From: Strongylocentrotus droebachiensis
Taxonomy: Eukaryota > Echinodermata > Echinoidea > Camarodonta > Strongylocentrotidae
DNA: 64,000 nucleotides
Direction: 5' to 3'
NCBI GenBank assembly: GCA_035222895.1
Contig: JAVYIG010001825.1
Span: 28,501-92,500 of the forward strand
Positions 12,401-24,051 of this stretch are shown one piece after another. The notes under the pieces are model-generated. The model was not told the DNA's origin, searched no databases, and saw only the letters and a list, made by a program, of their open reading frames with translations. Positions within the stretch are counted from its first letter, which is position 1; every line of letters starts with the position of its first letter. Made by a program: the position numbers and the translations under genes.

Positions 12401-13430
12401 GTATTTTTTTCTCCTGCGGGTCGATTTCGAAAGTCTTTACGATCGTCTTGAAGTAAATTTTACTTTATATGTTGGACAGTTTTAAAAAGAGACAATTGCC
12501 AATGGGTCTACCGACAGACAATCTTTAAAACCTATTGTATTACGGGCTAATCAAACCTTTGAAGGACATTAACGTATGGGCCAGTAATTCAACGAAATGT
12601 TCCCGTTGTATTTTTTTTCTCCAAGCATAACTATCTTTTCCTTAACATCTTCCCCTTATTTTTTTTCCTACCACTTCCAACTAAATTGTTGCACATATTC
12701 AATTATAATAGTGACGATTGTATACTTATTAAAGAATGAAACGTATTTGCTGAAGGATACGACAACGTCATAAAGATATTATCAAAGGCTAAAGTTGCCA
12801 ACATAAGTGGAAGATGGGTGTGGCAAAGCCCACTCTTCCAGTCATTATACCATTCGCATTGTTGAGGGTGTGGTCCATTGTAGGTCCCGTAGTTTGAGTA
12901 GGCGTGCCCATGTTTTGTCGGATGAAATCAAAGTCAGCTGTCATGTCATGTTTAAAACCACAGATGTTCTGGTCCTCAAATGTACACTCGAAGGTATCTT
13001 TGATCGAAGAGGGACAAAGGTTAAATTTGTTATAATGGATTTTTATATATTTATAGTTTTGTAAGGTCAATGTTCTCGTATTGTATGCTATTGACCAAAC
13101 ATTAAACGCAGGAGTTCTGGCACTTTTCTCCCAAATGTCAACGTTTCGCTTTTTAATCTCTACCGGATTGTACATCTTCTGGTGTTTTTATTTTCTGAAA
13201 TCATTGATTAGGTTTTGAAGGAAGTCTGAAGAAAAAACAATTCTGCTTCCCAAATGTAAAGAATTTCGCAATATTCGATGAGAGCAGCCCCCCCCCCCAC
13301 CCCCACCACCACCACCACCACCACTACCTCATGAAGCCTTACGTGCATCCAATGAATCATAATTGCCAGTTATACTGTACAATTCTTCCTCTTATTCTTC
13401 CAACTTGTTGAACATTCTCCTTCTTCTCCT

Positions 13431-13462
<32 letters not shown>

Positions 13463-16400
13463 TTCTTATTATTATTATTATTATTTCTGTTCTCCTCCTC
13501 CTTTAATGATCATTAATGGTAATAAAGAGGCCCTTAATAATTTATTTTTTTAAACGTCGGTAGAGATAATGAAATGATTTCTTTAAGTCCCTTAACAAAT
13601 AAAATATATTCATATACTTTTCCCATGCCGAAGCTGTGTGGTTGTTTTGTGTTGTTTTTTGACCAATTTCCTAAGTTAGAAACTAAACTTAACATACCAA
13701 GCGCTGGGCACGGACCCTCACTGACCCGAATATCATCTATTGCCAGGCTATGCCCATTTTCATTGCTTGTCATCTGGGCTACAAAAATGAGCTGTAAGTA
13801 TGAAAGAAAAAAAAAGAAATAATGAAAGAAACTTCATCAAAATATATAGAATTTTAGGTGCAAAGAGGATACATGAATGTAATAGGGAAGACAAACAGGA
13901 AGCGAGCATTTTCTAACAAGATAAAGGAATATTAAAACAAAAAATTGGTGTAGAAACTTTTAGGGAGCGGCGTGTGAGTTAAATTGACTTTTAATTTACA
14001 TTTTTAGTATCTATAGGGTCGATTTACTTTTGATCATTTTAAAAGATAGCCTTCCGTGAGGATGGGTTGCATTTGAGCCTCTTGCAAATTTTGCAATCTA
14101 TCGGGCTTCTATCAATTTTGTTTCGTTACGTTATGTTAGTGAACAGAGCAAATTAATTCAGTTTAATTTTTGATCAAAAATAAGCAAGACCTCCAATATT
14201 TCAGTCTTCCTCTACCACAAAGTTAGTTCTGAAAACTTTGTATATATCATACATATATAATATAATATAATATATAATAAAATATATATCTGCAACTTGT
14301 CTACAAACAAAGCTTACCAATCCATTGCGATTTAATTCTTTGAAATCAGTGGCGTAAACCTCGCATAAGCCTGACATATTGACTGCAGTACGTAGTCTAT
14401 GTAATGTCATCGGAACCCATTCACTATTCCTTTCTGAAACTGTTGTCAAGAACTTGATCATAATTTATCAGGACTACTTTCACAATTTTGATTACATTTT
14501 GATCTTTGTAATGGAGTCTGTCACACAAAAACAAGCAGGTATATTTTTCAGAAGTATTAACAAAATTCAAATAATAAGCATATTTGAAATTCAAACAAAC
14601 AATCTAGAACGTATATATATGGTAACCATAGATCTCAAAATGTTTGTGATTTATATGTTTATGAGCACAAAACTTACGTTTAATATAATAAAGTTAAGAA
14701 TATGAAAATGTTCAAAGTTAATATAAAGTAGTCAAAGCAATATGGTTACAGGAACACTTCATAATATACTACATTTATTTCCAGATTGAAAGATCCGATG
14801 AACTAAAATATAATATTTTATATAAAATTTACCTGAAATATTATATCTTGAGGTCGTATTTTCAGCATTGCTTTCTTCCACAATCCTTCGCGGTTCCCGC
14901 CAAATTTACCCAAATCCATGAACGATTTAAATTCCGGAGCAATGGCAAACCCTGTGAGCGTGATCGTTGACCACGAGGATGAAAACACGGAGAGCTCGAC
15001 GCACACGGCCGCGGTGGTCGTTGCGAAGAATGGCGAGCCTATCCGTGCAATGAGGGAGGTCGATGGCGCCTTAGTGTCCAGGTACAGATAATGACCTGAG
15101 GTGATTAATTCATAACAGAGATTTTGACACTAATATCAAGAAAAAATATCAAAGTTTCATTTCAAAGGAATGTATGAACAAAAGTTACTTTGATATAAGA
15201 TATATCCTATCAAATTCGATAATGATAATATTACACTAGAGAAACGGATTATGTTACTGAGGTAATAAGCGCCAATTTTTTTCAGCGAAAACCATATGAT
15301 TTTCAAGTAGCTATCTTTGAAATGTGAAGACTAACTAACATGGACAATTTCCGTCTGCACCTTCTCTGATATCGAATAAAATAAATAAATACTCTCACCT
15401 ATCTGTTATTCTCTTTTCCTACAGGCGACTTCTCTATTTCTCTCTCTCTCTCTCTTTCTCTCTCCCCCCCCCCCCCCCTTCCCCCTCTCCATCTTATAAT
15501 GTCTATCTTTCTTGCACTTTTCACGCTTTTTTTCTCAATATTGTGTACACAAACCTGTTTGTTCATCATCCTTTTGTTAACTATAGCGATAACATGTTAC
15601 CATGCATATACTACCCCCCCCCCCCCCCCTCTAAAAAAATATATACTCCCAACATCTCAGTTTCCTGCCCCCCCCCCCCCCCCCTCCCTAACACATCCCT
15701 TCCTATCCCCACCACACACTCTCTCCCTCTTACACTCTTTACCTGCACTTGTCCCTATTGTGTTGTCTGCTCCAGGGCCGATGCCGTTAGAAGCGGTGCC
15801 CCAAACCCAGTCGAGATCGCTCGCCATCGTGTACTCGGTAAACCCGCAATCATTCTCCTCGAAATCGCAGGTGAAATCTGCTATATTTGCCAACCCTGAA
15901 GTAGATATAATCGGTTATGTATTGGTCTAAGCAAGTATCGAGGACAAAATATAAAATGTGTAAAGAATACTAGAATAAAACGTAAAAACATGGAATCTTT
16001 CAAAAATGATAGCTGTGATGTTCTAGATTCTAATAATTTAATTTCATGGACATATTAATATTTAAAGAGGCCTTTGATCCCCTTACTATAATGAACAAGA
16101 AAAAAATCGCAAAAATTGACATCTACTTGATATAAAGTGTTCATTTATTTTATTTTCATTCGTTGCATCACGTTACAATATAAATTATAAGATAACGATT
16201 TCCTAAATTTTGTAAAATATGGTTGTGATTTGAAATATAAGGACATTCAAATAATCTGGGCATTGCAAGTAATGCACAAGTAGAGAAGTCCAATACAAAA
16301 CTACCAAAAAAAGGGTTAGTTTACTCCATGCAGATTAATATATAACATTGTAAGAAACGTACCTAACCTATTATTACATCATTTCAGAAATAAGTAAATA

Positions 16401-16557
16401 AAAATAATAATCATAATAATAATAATATCAATTATTACGATAACAAATCATAATTTAAAAAAGGAAAGGGAAAGAGAGGTAAATAAATCTAACCATTTGT
16501 CATGACGAAAGTTGCAAGGATGTTGATGAAAATCGCTCGCCATGATCTCAGATCCAT
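7371..16557 (-). CDS. gene A: MAM-domain transmembrane mucin, complete (1070 aa, 8 exons)
   Basis: Exons on the minus strand are 16494-16557, 15743-15895, 14833-15095, 13698-13791, 12851-12997, 11419-11708, 10823-10916 and 7371-9478. The coding length is 3213 bases, and every junction has GT/AG ends and matching phase. The protein has a signal peptide (MDLRSWRAIFINILATF), MAM1 (about 22-191), MAM2 (192-368), a Ser/Thr/Pro-rich mucin stalk (369-985), one membrane segment (about 986-1008, core GVVLGGLCIVATAALI) and a 62-residue tail ending NIYNT. MAM domains are extracellular adhesion modules with four conserved cysteines, and mucin stalks are heavily O-glycosylated spacers. The combination predicts a type I surface mucin on an epithelium or coelomic cell, with the MAM pair farthest from the membrane. 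No SEA or EGF domain, common in vertebrate membrane mucins, is visible. The start is the ATG of the signal peptide; a short upstream frame precedes it in the leader. Confidence 0.88.
8465..9060 (-). repeat. three tandem 195-bp coding repeats in the gene A mucin stalk
   Basis: The unit is 65 residues and begins PESVQST; it includes RHTTKYMFPTFMT, ALPTLTGTNSP and SRSTIS. Boundaries recur about every 195 bases (near 9060, 8865, 8670 and 8475). Units 2 and 3 differ at only 7 of 65 residues by direct comparison. Unusually for a mucin repeat, the unit keeps a non-Ser/Thr hydrophobic patch (KYMFPTFM). Confidence 0.9.
10623..10727. mobile_element. 105-bp foldback MITE, GGGACTTTTAGATTT family
   Basis: Inverted ends GGGACTTTTAGATTTGCGTG are flanked by TA (10621-10622 and 10728-10729). 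It lies in the last intron of gene A. A longer relative is at 19449-19645. Confidence 0.75.
10823..12997 (-). CDS. gene A MAM2 (exons 5-7)
   Basis: Exons 12851-12997, 11419-11708 and 10823-10916 form one MAM cassette. The first carries CTFEDQNICGFKHDMTADFD, the second SCLRFWYHLYGKHMGYLNVY and WSLNGNQGDGW, and the third IIFEALRGPGN and AAIDDVQL ending in a CP pair. All four expected cysteines are present. This is the better conserved of gene A's two MAM domains. Confidence 0.9.
11757..12140. repeat. dispersed repeat, about 380 bp, copy 1
   Basis: This block shares long stretches in the same orientation with 57461-57830, for example ATCCAACAAAACTTACACTG, GACATACGATTCCCATACC and CCAGAATGAATTATAGCCAT. 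No coding capacity or terminal structure is evident, so the class is unknown. Confidence 0.75.
13420..13505. repeat. CTT/ATT trinucleotide tract
   Basis: Imperfect (TTC)n runs into (ATT)n, in the gene A intron between MAM1 and MAM2. A poly-C plus CCA run lies nearby at 13290-13325. Confidence 0.9.
13698..15895 (-). CDS. gene A MAM1 (exons 2-4)
   Basis: Exons 15743-15895, 14833-15095 and 13698-13791. The first has CDFEENDCGFTEYTMASDLD, the second GHYLYLDTKAPST and VCVELSVFSSSW, and the third LIFVAQMTS and LAIDDIRVSEGPCP. The middle exon has lost the usual FWYxMYG block, so this is a divergent MAM, but cysteine order and exon phases are kept. Confidence 0.87.
15463..15690. repeat. poly-C and CT low-complexity tracts
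   Basis: Three poly-C runs and a CT tract fill the gene A intron next to exon 2. On the minus strand they are G-runs and GA repeats starting about 50 bases after the donor. Confidence 0.85.
16494..16557 (-). CDS. gene A signal-peptide exon
   Basis: The ATG at 16557 opens MDLRSWRAIFINILATFVMT, a basic start followed by a hydrophobic core, ending in phase 1 at donor AATG|GTTAG. The signal-peptide exons of genes B and C end in the same phase and encode about the same number of residues. Confidence 0.85.
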
Positions 16558-16643
16558 CGTCGTCTTGGAAGATCCGAACGTCTCTTAAATTCCGTTAGTC
16601 AGTATTTCACGTATGTCCATTATGATCCGTGCAGGTGTACCTT
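16558..16643 (-). promoter_or_regulatory. gene A 5' leader piece with an upstream open frame
   Basis: An acceptor (TTCTGCTTGATTATAG) at 16644 fits the untranslated donor at 18120. Within this piece, ATG at 16618-16620 opens an 11-codon frame ending at TAA 16585-16587, which stops 27 bases before the main ATG. Upstream frames of this kind commonly lower translation, but that is untested here. Confidence 0.45.
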
Positions 16644-18120
16644 CTATAATCAAGCAGAACAAATGTGATACAATCTGCACAATTATACAGACATGATCGC
16701 AAAGCCTTTCAAGAAATCGACTAAAGGGTAATGCCAGTAATTACTTGTAAATCCTGAATGATTCATGTTCGGATTTAGTAATATATCTTTGTAATGTTCG
16801 TACAATTCGATAGGTGACGGACGGGGCTATTGAAATGAATGCGAGTTCCGAAAGTCTTTGTGATCTTGTTTAAAGCATTTTTCATTCGTATGAAAACCGT
16901 TAGGGTAATAGATTTATCACTGTGATATATCCACTCCGGTAAACGTATAGATGGCATAATCATTCAACTTTAATGGCGATACCAGAGCCAAAAACAAAAT
17001 CTTATAAGAATTCAATTTTTACTTAATTTACTTACTTTTGTCGCCGCTGAGTTCGTTTGACAACAAGTTCAAAAGAAATCTTCGACTTTAATGGGTTATT
17101 TTGAATCCCTAGAAACTAGGTCTGCCGAGGATCGAGTTGCAGGAACATGTAAAAGTCATGGAAACACTGGGGCCCCAACAATGCATCATATTTACTCGTC
17201 AAACAAGCTAATAACGCCTAATCCGCTGAATATAACACTTGCTCTCAAAGGCGAATCACATAGGTCAGTTGGTTGAATTGCCGGGCAACCAATATTTGTT
17301 GGGTGAAATATGTGTAGAACGTGAGGGATCGGCAAAACATACCAAGGTAGTAAATTAATCAAAACCTGCATGGATGTTCGTGACATTGTCCTAGATATGC
17401 AAATCACTTCTTGCTCATATCAAAAAATATTTATTAAAAATAGATTAGCATCACTCTCATGACAATGTCAATGTTTGAATCGCCACCCACCCACATTATC
17501 TCGGGCGAACGTGAAGCGTTTCAAAGTCAGGTGGGGAAGGGCGGTCTAACACAATTTCAGACAGGATAGAGGACCAATCAACACCCCAAAAAATGCACAA
17601 AGAAACAATCGAAATGCTTTTAAACCTTCCATAAAATAATTAATTGAATATGACTAACGTTTTGAGATTCTCTGATAATTAGAAATGATGCCACAAATTG
17701 AAAGACATGAGAGAGAAAGAATATCCCCTTACATTGCTTAACTCTCCCAAACGGATAAACGAAGGGTTTGATCTGCCACGTTTGATGAAAACATTGGTAA
17801 CTTTGGCTACGGATTTATTTTTTCCATTTGGTTCCTCCCCCCCCCCCCCCCTCCCACTCACAACGCCTCAAGATATGAAAAATAAAGCAGTTGTTCAAAG
17901 GTTAATTGACTTCTGTAACATTTTAGGCCGTGATGTAGGCCTTAATGTAATGCAAAATATATTTAATCTGCTATTTTTTGCAGAAAAGAGGAACGAATTG
18001 ATGAAAGAAAGATTGTTTTAGAAAAAGAAAGAATTATTACCCATAAGGAATTTGTATGTGTATTCAGGTGTTTAGCGAGTTATTTAAGTTCACAGTGAGA
18101 GGTATGCCTGAGTTACTTAC

Positions 18121-18256
18121 GATTAGTGATTAATCCGTAGAATGGAGTCACCCAAATGTTCCCAAAATAATGTGAACTTCTTCCTTTGAATCAATTCCAA
18201 AACGAATACGGCTCTGGTATCTTCAAGAAGAGTAAAATAATCAGCTCCTATTTATA
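18121..18256 (-). promoter_or_regulatory. gene A core promoter and untranslated first exon
   Basis: The minus strand has a TATA box (GTATAAATAG; TATAAATA at 18249-18256). About 100 bases after the expected start site (near 18220-18225) lies a strong donor, AATC|GTAAGTAA, at 18120/18119. An intron of about 1.5 kb would then join the leader piece at 16643. The TATA and donor are clear; the link to gene A rests on position and strand. Confidence 0.5.
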
Positions 18257-18664
18257 CTCCGCTGGTAGCTCAAAATATGTATTTTTTCCTTTGCATATTC
18301 ATGAGATGTTTTGATCAATCAACATTCAGCTTGAGCTTGATTTACAATAAATTATAATTTCTATATGCTGATGCCGCAATGAATCAACGTCATAATAAAG
18401 TGCTCATAATTGCGGTAAAGAAAAGTCAGTGCTCTTAAAAATGGCGCCGGTTTATGGTTAAGATTTTTCATTTGTAAATATTTTCGTTAGAATTTGAGTG
18501 TAGAGTCTTTTTATTTGCGTGGTGCCTTTCGTCCGGAGGGTTTCGTGGTACTAATCAAACTCTTTTGATTCGTCTTCTATTTACCCACAGCTCAAGATCA
18601 AGTTCAAGCACAGCCTATTTTATCATTATAGAGTAGTATAAGTAGTAGTACCTGCAGTTGAAGG

Positions 18665-18665
18665 T

Positions 18666-18709
<44 letters not shown>

Positions 18710-18750
18710 TGTTGTTGTTGTTGTAGTAGTAGTAGTAGTAGTAGTTGAGC
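18665..18750. repeat. TAG/TTG trinucleotide microsatellite
   Basis: (TAG)n is interrupted by (TTG)n. The poly-Leu/Gln frame on the minus strand is an artefact of the repeat. Confidence 0.9.
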
Positions 18751-19448
18751 AATGAAATCCAAACAAAACTCTAAATCACAGAACATTCAAATGAGTATAC
18801 ATAACGCATAAAATAATATAAAAACAATAGCGAGTTAGGGATCTTATACGTTTATTGACCTTCCAACTCAGAAATGTCCTCTTCTATTACATCGAACGAT
18901 GTAAACCTATGTAATTATGAAGAAGATATTGGAAAAGGTTTGATTAATCGATGGGGTAAACAATTACAAATAGATAGGGAGTGGTGTAGACATGAAGGAG
19001 GAGAGCATTCGATAAATCTTATTCAGAACTTTAAAGATATTAAATAAAATATTGTTCTCGATCCAATTATAAATTGAGACAGAAAGTCAAGCTTGACTTC
19101 ATTGAACAATGGATGTTTTGTGGACGAGTCCTTAAGAGCAAACGGTTTTGATTATTCAGCTTTTGTGCAGGTACCGCCCAGTGCAAACAATGATCATTTT
19201 AGAAGATAAAGGAGAGATGAAAGATGGGTCAACATGTCAAGATGCGGTCTGAAGACAGTGCCTTTGTCGCAGTTTCCCGCACGCAGGCTAAGGTTGACGA
19301 ATTATTTTACGGCAATAAGTTTGATCGGTAAAACATCCACAGTGGACAGAGAAGACGCCGTCTGGCTGTAGAGGGCGTTTTTTAAAGGGAGCTTGAAGTA
19401 TCATTGATTAGGACAGTTTGGCCAACCCTGTCCGAGTTATGTTCTATA

Positions 19449-19645
19449 AGGACTTTTCGATTTGCGTGGATGTGTTGTTGTTGTTGTTTTTTCTTGTAAT
19501 GGCAATCAGTCAAGACCTGACTATTATCACCAACGCCTTTCTTTCTTTGTGTGGACGTGTGACGTCCTTTTAAGGCACTGGCAATGCCTTGAAAGGATGT
19601 CACACGTTGCAGTCCACGTTCTCGTCGTGCAAATCGAAAAGTCCC
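19449..19645. mobile_element. 197-bp foldback MITE, GGGACTTTTMGATTT family
   Basis: The ends, GGACTTTTCGATTTGCGTGG and the complement of GGGACTTTTCGATTTGCACG, match the element at 10623. The inner part GTGACGTCCTTTTAAGGCA pairs with its own complement. TA flanks both sides. Confidence 0.75.
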
Positions 19646-20369
19646 TAATGATGAAGAATACAGCGCTGTTTGGGCAAGCACAAAACAAAAGAATGATGTG
19701 CCATGCTGTGACCAACTTTAACAAAAGTTTGCCGGGGAGGGAGGGGGCAAGTCAGAGTATATTGTGTATACACGCGTGAACGCGTGTTTTCCAAAACAAG
19801 TTTTATAATTGGTAAATCAAATCATCACACTCTTTTCGATTTGTACGCTTTTTTTTTAAATGTACACCCTAAACATAATTAACTCCCTTGGACATATCCC
19901 CTAAACAAGGTCTTCAAATAATAACCCTTAAAACGTTAGTTGCTAAAAAAAATAGCTCTTATTGGTGTTAACACATGCAACTCATATGGTGTATGGAAAC
20001 TGAAAATCCAGGTGACCGCACTCTAAATGAATTTAAACCCCTATTTAAACATAAAAAACTATCCCTATATACATACGTTTAAAAAATACCCCCTGAATAG
20101 CACAGCACCATAATTGCACGTAGGCGAAGCACCACGTGGTACCAACATGATTTTATGGATTGTTTAAACACATTTATAACTAAGATTGTGAGCGCGTTCA
20201 ACAATACCTCATGACCTACATAAAGAATAAGGGTATCAAACTTCGCTCTCTAGATGTTCGCTTGTTCATATTTATCATACATTCACCGGTAAACAGAGCG
20301 GTCTACTTCAGTACAGACTTCACTCATGAATCATGATATAGTTCCTGAAATTTGGAACAGAGCTTCATC

Positions 20370-20424
20370 ATGGATTCCAAGCCTATAGTTCTGTTTATAT
20401 CGATCTTGTTTTTCGTAACTTCCG
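20370..20424 (+). CDS. gene B signal-peptide exon
   Basis: Eighteen codons plus one base encode a hydrophobic leader and end at donor TCCG|GTATGT in phase 1. The paralogous gene C exon is also exactly 55 bases. An upstream ATG at about 20335 opens a 20-codon frame that overlaps this start in another frame, if the transcript begins that far upstream. Confidence 0.87.
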
Positions 20425-23400
20425 GTATGTATTTGTAGTATAGTGGTCATTTTTAAAGACATAAGCCGAGTAGACCTACATCGTAATATGATACATAAGA
20501 ATTGCATTTTTGCTATTGAGCTGTTGTTATAGTACTTTATAATTATAGTTTTTGTGCAATGATTTCTTCGCTTTTCGATATGCCATTGAATTCACGATAA
20601 AACTATTGAATTTATCTATGGTGGTGGTTAAACTCTAAATTTGGAATCATCATACGCACATGAATTATCTGCATTCATACTGTGGTCGTCACACTTTTAA
20701 CTGTAAACGTAACGTACTGTAATATCTGTGCTCATAGTGTGGCAGGAACACATTGAAATGTGAACCATGTAGACTGTGATTCTGAATTGAGGTGGTAACA
20801 CACTAAACTAGAAATCATACATGTACATGCCATGAGTTGTAATTATTGCATTGTGTGTCTTGTGAATTAAAATTGAACGTATTGTATTTCGTAAATTTTG
20901 TTGAAGGGTCAGGCTCGACTAATACGATTCTTTACTATTGTAAAGATATATTTGGAACACATTAGTTACTATTGTACTGTAGGTGAATTAATAAAACAAT
21001 TAATCAATCAAATTTCATTCTTCAATTACGATAAATACAAAAACATCAAATTTACAAGAAGTATGAATAATTTAGTTGTTAACTGTATATGTAGATTTTT
21101 TTTTTTTTCAGGAAATTAAAAAAAAAAAAATCAACGTGACTAACAAATAAAATCATGAAGGCCGACATTTTTGCTTTCATTTCCTTTTCTACTATTCCAT
21201 ACAGGAGGAAATGCGCAGTTGTTCAGTTGTGACTTTGACACCAACCTCTGTGATCTCACTTCAGACACCCCTACCACATGGAGCACAGTGGAAGCAGGGG
21301 TCGCCAAGAGCCCTGGTGCCGATCACACCTTTGACAGCTCGAGTGGTAAGGGGCACCTTTAGTCACCACACTGTATTTTAATGTCCCATAAGGCCATCCT
21401 AAATTAGATATTATGGATTAAACATGCATGGCATGAATGAAGTAGCCAGGGCTAGACCAACACTTTATTATGTTCATCGCCAATTTGTGTTTGTAAGTCA
21501 ATTAATAACTAATGCCTGGATTATATTTGGCGTGCGATTAGCCTACGGAGCCCGTATCCTGCCCGTATCCCATTTTTCGTGCTGCCTCCGTGTGAATGCA
21601 GGAGGCTGCCGTGAGATAATCGTACGGATTCACGGGCTCCGCGACCTCTACGATTTTGTTTCGGGAGAAGTTATAAAAATTTGAAAAATTGTAAGCCCGT
21701 AGCCCGTAGACATGTCGTAGGTGGCACTGCACAATCCCCGCAAGGGTCTCGCGCGGAGGCCTCGCGCTGATCGTACATAATATATACTGGGGACTCGGAT
21801 GCTCAAAAACGGCAAGGCGGCTGCACGGTCACCGCGCCTTCTCGCGCAATCTCTGCACGAAAGCTGCACGGGCTCCGTATGATTTCCGTGCGGAGGCTGG
21901 GGAGACTGCACGGCTACTGCACTGCAATTGAACGACTGCCGAACAATCTCCAAGCAGCCTATTACAAGAAATGGCACGATGCTCTTAGATACTGTAAATA
22001 CAAACATCGTAGCTCGTAGCCTCCTACGATGCCCGAAAAATCGCACGAAAAATCGTAACCTAACCTATCGTACGGGGCCTGGGGTAAATGTAATCGAGGC
22101 AAAGTCATACCGACAAGACAGTATTTGACAAGTCTTTTTACTTCCAATTGCGTGACTGAGATATTAAACACTGTCCTCTTCTCGAGAAGTTCATGAGGCG
22201 TTTATTACTGAACGTCGGCGATTTTTGTGGAAGAATTGAATCCGGGCTCTACTATCATCGGTTGCGCAGAATGCGTAATTTTTTTCTGACGTAGGACTGG
22301 GTAAGGGATTTGGGCAGCTTTGAGACGCGCCATGCGTTGAATAACTGTTTCATACGCCAATTGCTTCCTTAGAGACATTTGTATTAAGCGCTATATAAAA
22401 ATTAAATATTATTATATTATTATTAATCCAAATGACGCCTCGTGTGAAACGGCTCGTTTGCAATGTTCATTTTGCTTTTAATTTGTGAACAATAATTACT
22501 TCTGCATGGCGCCTAAAAAAACTGTGTCTGTCAACTTACTAGTGAATAACGCCTCGTGTGCAATTTGCATTACCCAGATTTCCTGAAGAACAGCTTGAAG
22601 TCTTCCACTCTAATTGTGCAGGAGGAAGGTGATGAAGAAGTCATACTATATTATTTCTTATTTTTCATGCGAGGTATTTGTTTTTTCATGCAGGTCACTA
22701 TATGTATGCATCTTTGAGAAGTGGCCAGACTGCCCGTGCTATCACGACCGATCTCCCCATCACAACAGAGAAAAAATGCGCGGAGATGTACGTTTTCATG
22801 AACGGCGGGAGTAACGCTGTCCTCAACGTTTATGTCAGGGAGTCGGGCATACCCACACCCTCTGATCCAGCGCTGACTCTCCAAGGCGATCAAGGAAATC
22901 AATGGGTTCGGGCTTTATTAACAGTGGATCCGCAGCCAAAAGCATTCCAGGTAGGCTTCTCTGTGTTTTAACCACCAAAAACAGGCAATATCAATAAAAA
23001 AAAATATTATATGGCAGTAAAGTTGGAATATAAATTTCAGATATCAATTAGTTTGGGTAAAGTATAAAAGCACGTTCAAGGTCATTACAAATAATGATAG
23101 GTGATGTTTTGTATATTTCACCACACTCCTCTCCCCTCTTCCCTCCCCTATATCCCCGCACTTTTCTATGTATAATCTTTGTTTAATGTTTCTATCAATT
23201 CTTAACTCGACAGATTGTAATTGAAGCCAAGGACGGCGATGTATCTGTTGATGACATGTCTCTTGTCGATGGAGAGTGCCCACACAGTACGTATTTATTA
23301 TCAAGCTTAAGTCCATGCCTCTTTAAATATAGTAAAAAATAATGAGAGGAAGTCCCTTAAAGCCTGCTAAATAGTCTAAATATAACATCTTAATATTCAA

Positions 23401-23974
23401 TTTTGTATTCTAACAAAAATGGCAGCCCGTTTCCTGGGTACTGACCAATAATAACTCTGTTCAATTTTAATATAATAGTTCATTGATACGTACAAATAGT
23501 ATTGCGAGCAAATATTTGATAAATTATATGATTTTTGTTATCTCTTTCATATTTGCACCGCTATTTGGTATCATTAATTTTATGATGTGGGCGTATATAG
23601 GTATAAAGAGGAGAAATTTCTCACCTAACCCGTTGGTCGAGGAGTAAGTGCCCCTAGACATACGTTTAACATCAGAAGCAAAACAAAGCTGGCCATTATT
23701 GATATTGTTGGTGTCGAAAGTCCACTCATAATTACAATTGTATGGTATTTTTCTTCGTTTACCATAATATTAGACAATATGAAATTTGGGTAAACAGTGA
23801 TTTCTGAGGAGTACAAAAGCTCTCCTTTAACTATATACCAATATTTATCCACGATATGTCAAGAAATAATTTTATAATGACGTTGATTTGCCATAAACAA
23901 AATACATACGAAATATGAAGTTTACATCAAATAGGGTATGGAATTTCGACCACCACCCTCCCCCCTCCCTCTTT

Positions 23975-24051
<77 letters not shown>

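Larger units (their letters stand above)
16647..20369. other. divergent spacer between genes A and B
   Basis: About 3.8 kb separates the ATGs of two genes transcribed away from each other. It holds the promoter and leader of gene A (18.12-18.26 kb), a diverged repeat piece near 16690-16880, a TAG/TTG trinucleotide tract at 18665-18750 and a TA-flanked foldback element at 19449-19645. No coding exon is supported. Confidence 0.6.

Noticed and set aside
14201-14461. 86-residue minus-strand frame between gene A exons 3 and 4
   Set aside because: The MAM1 cassette is complete without it and including it would break the frame.
21424-22171. Arg/Ala/Pro-rich open frames of 60-130 residues in gene B intron 2
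   Set aside because: They lie in the GC-rich foldback element and show no family resemblance.
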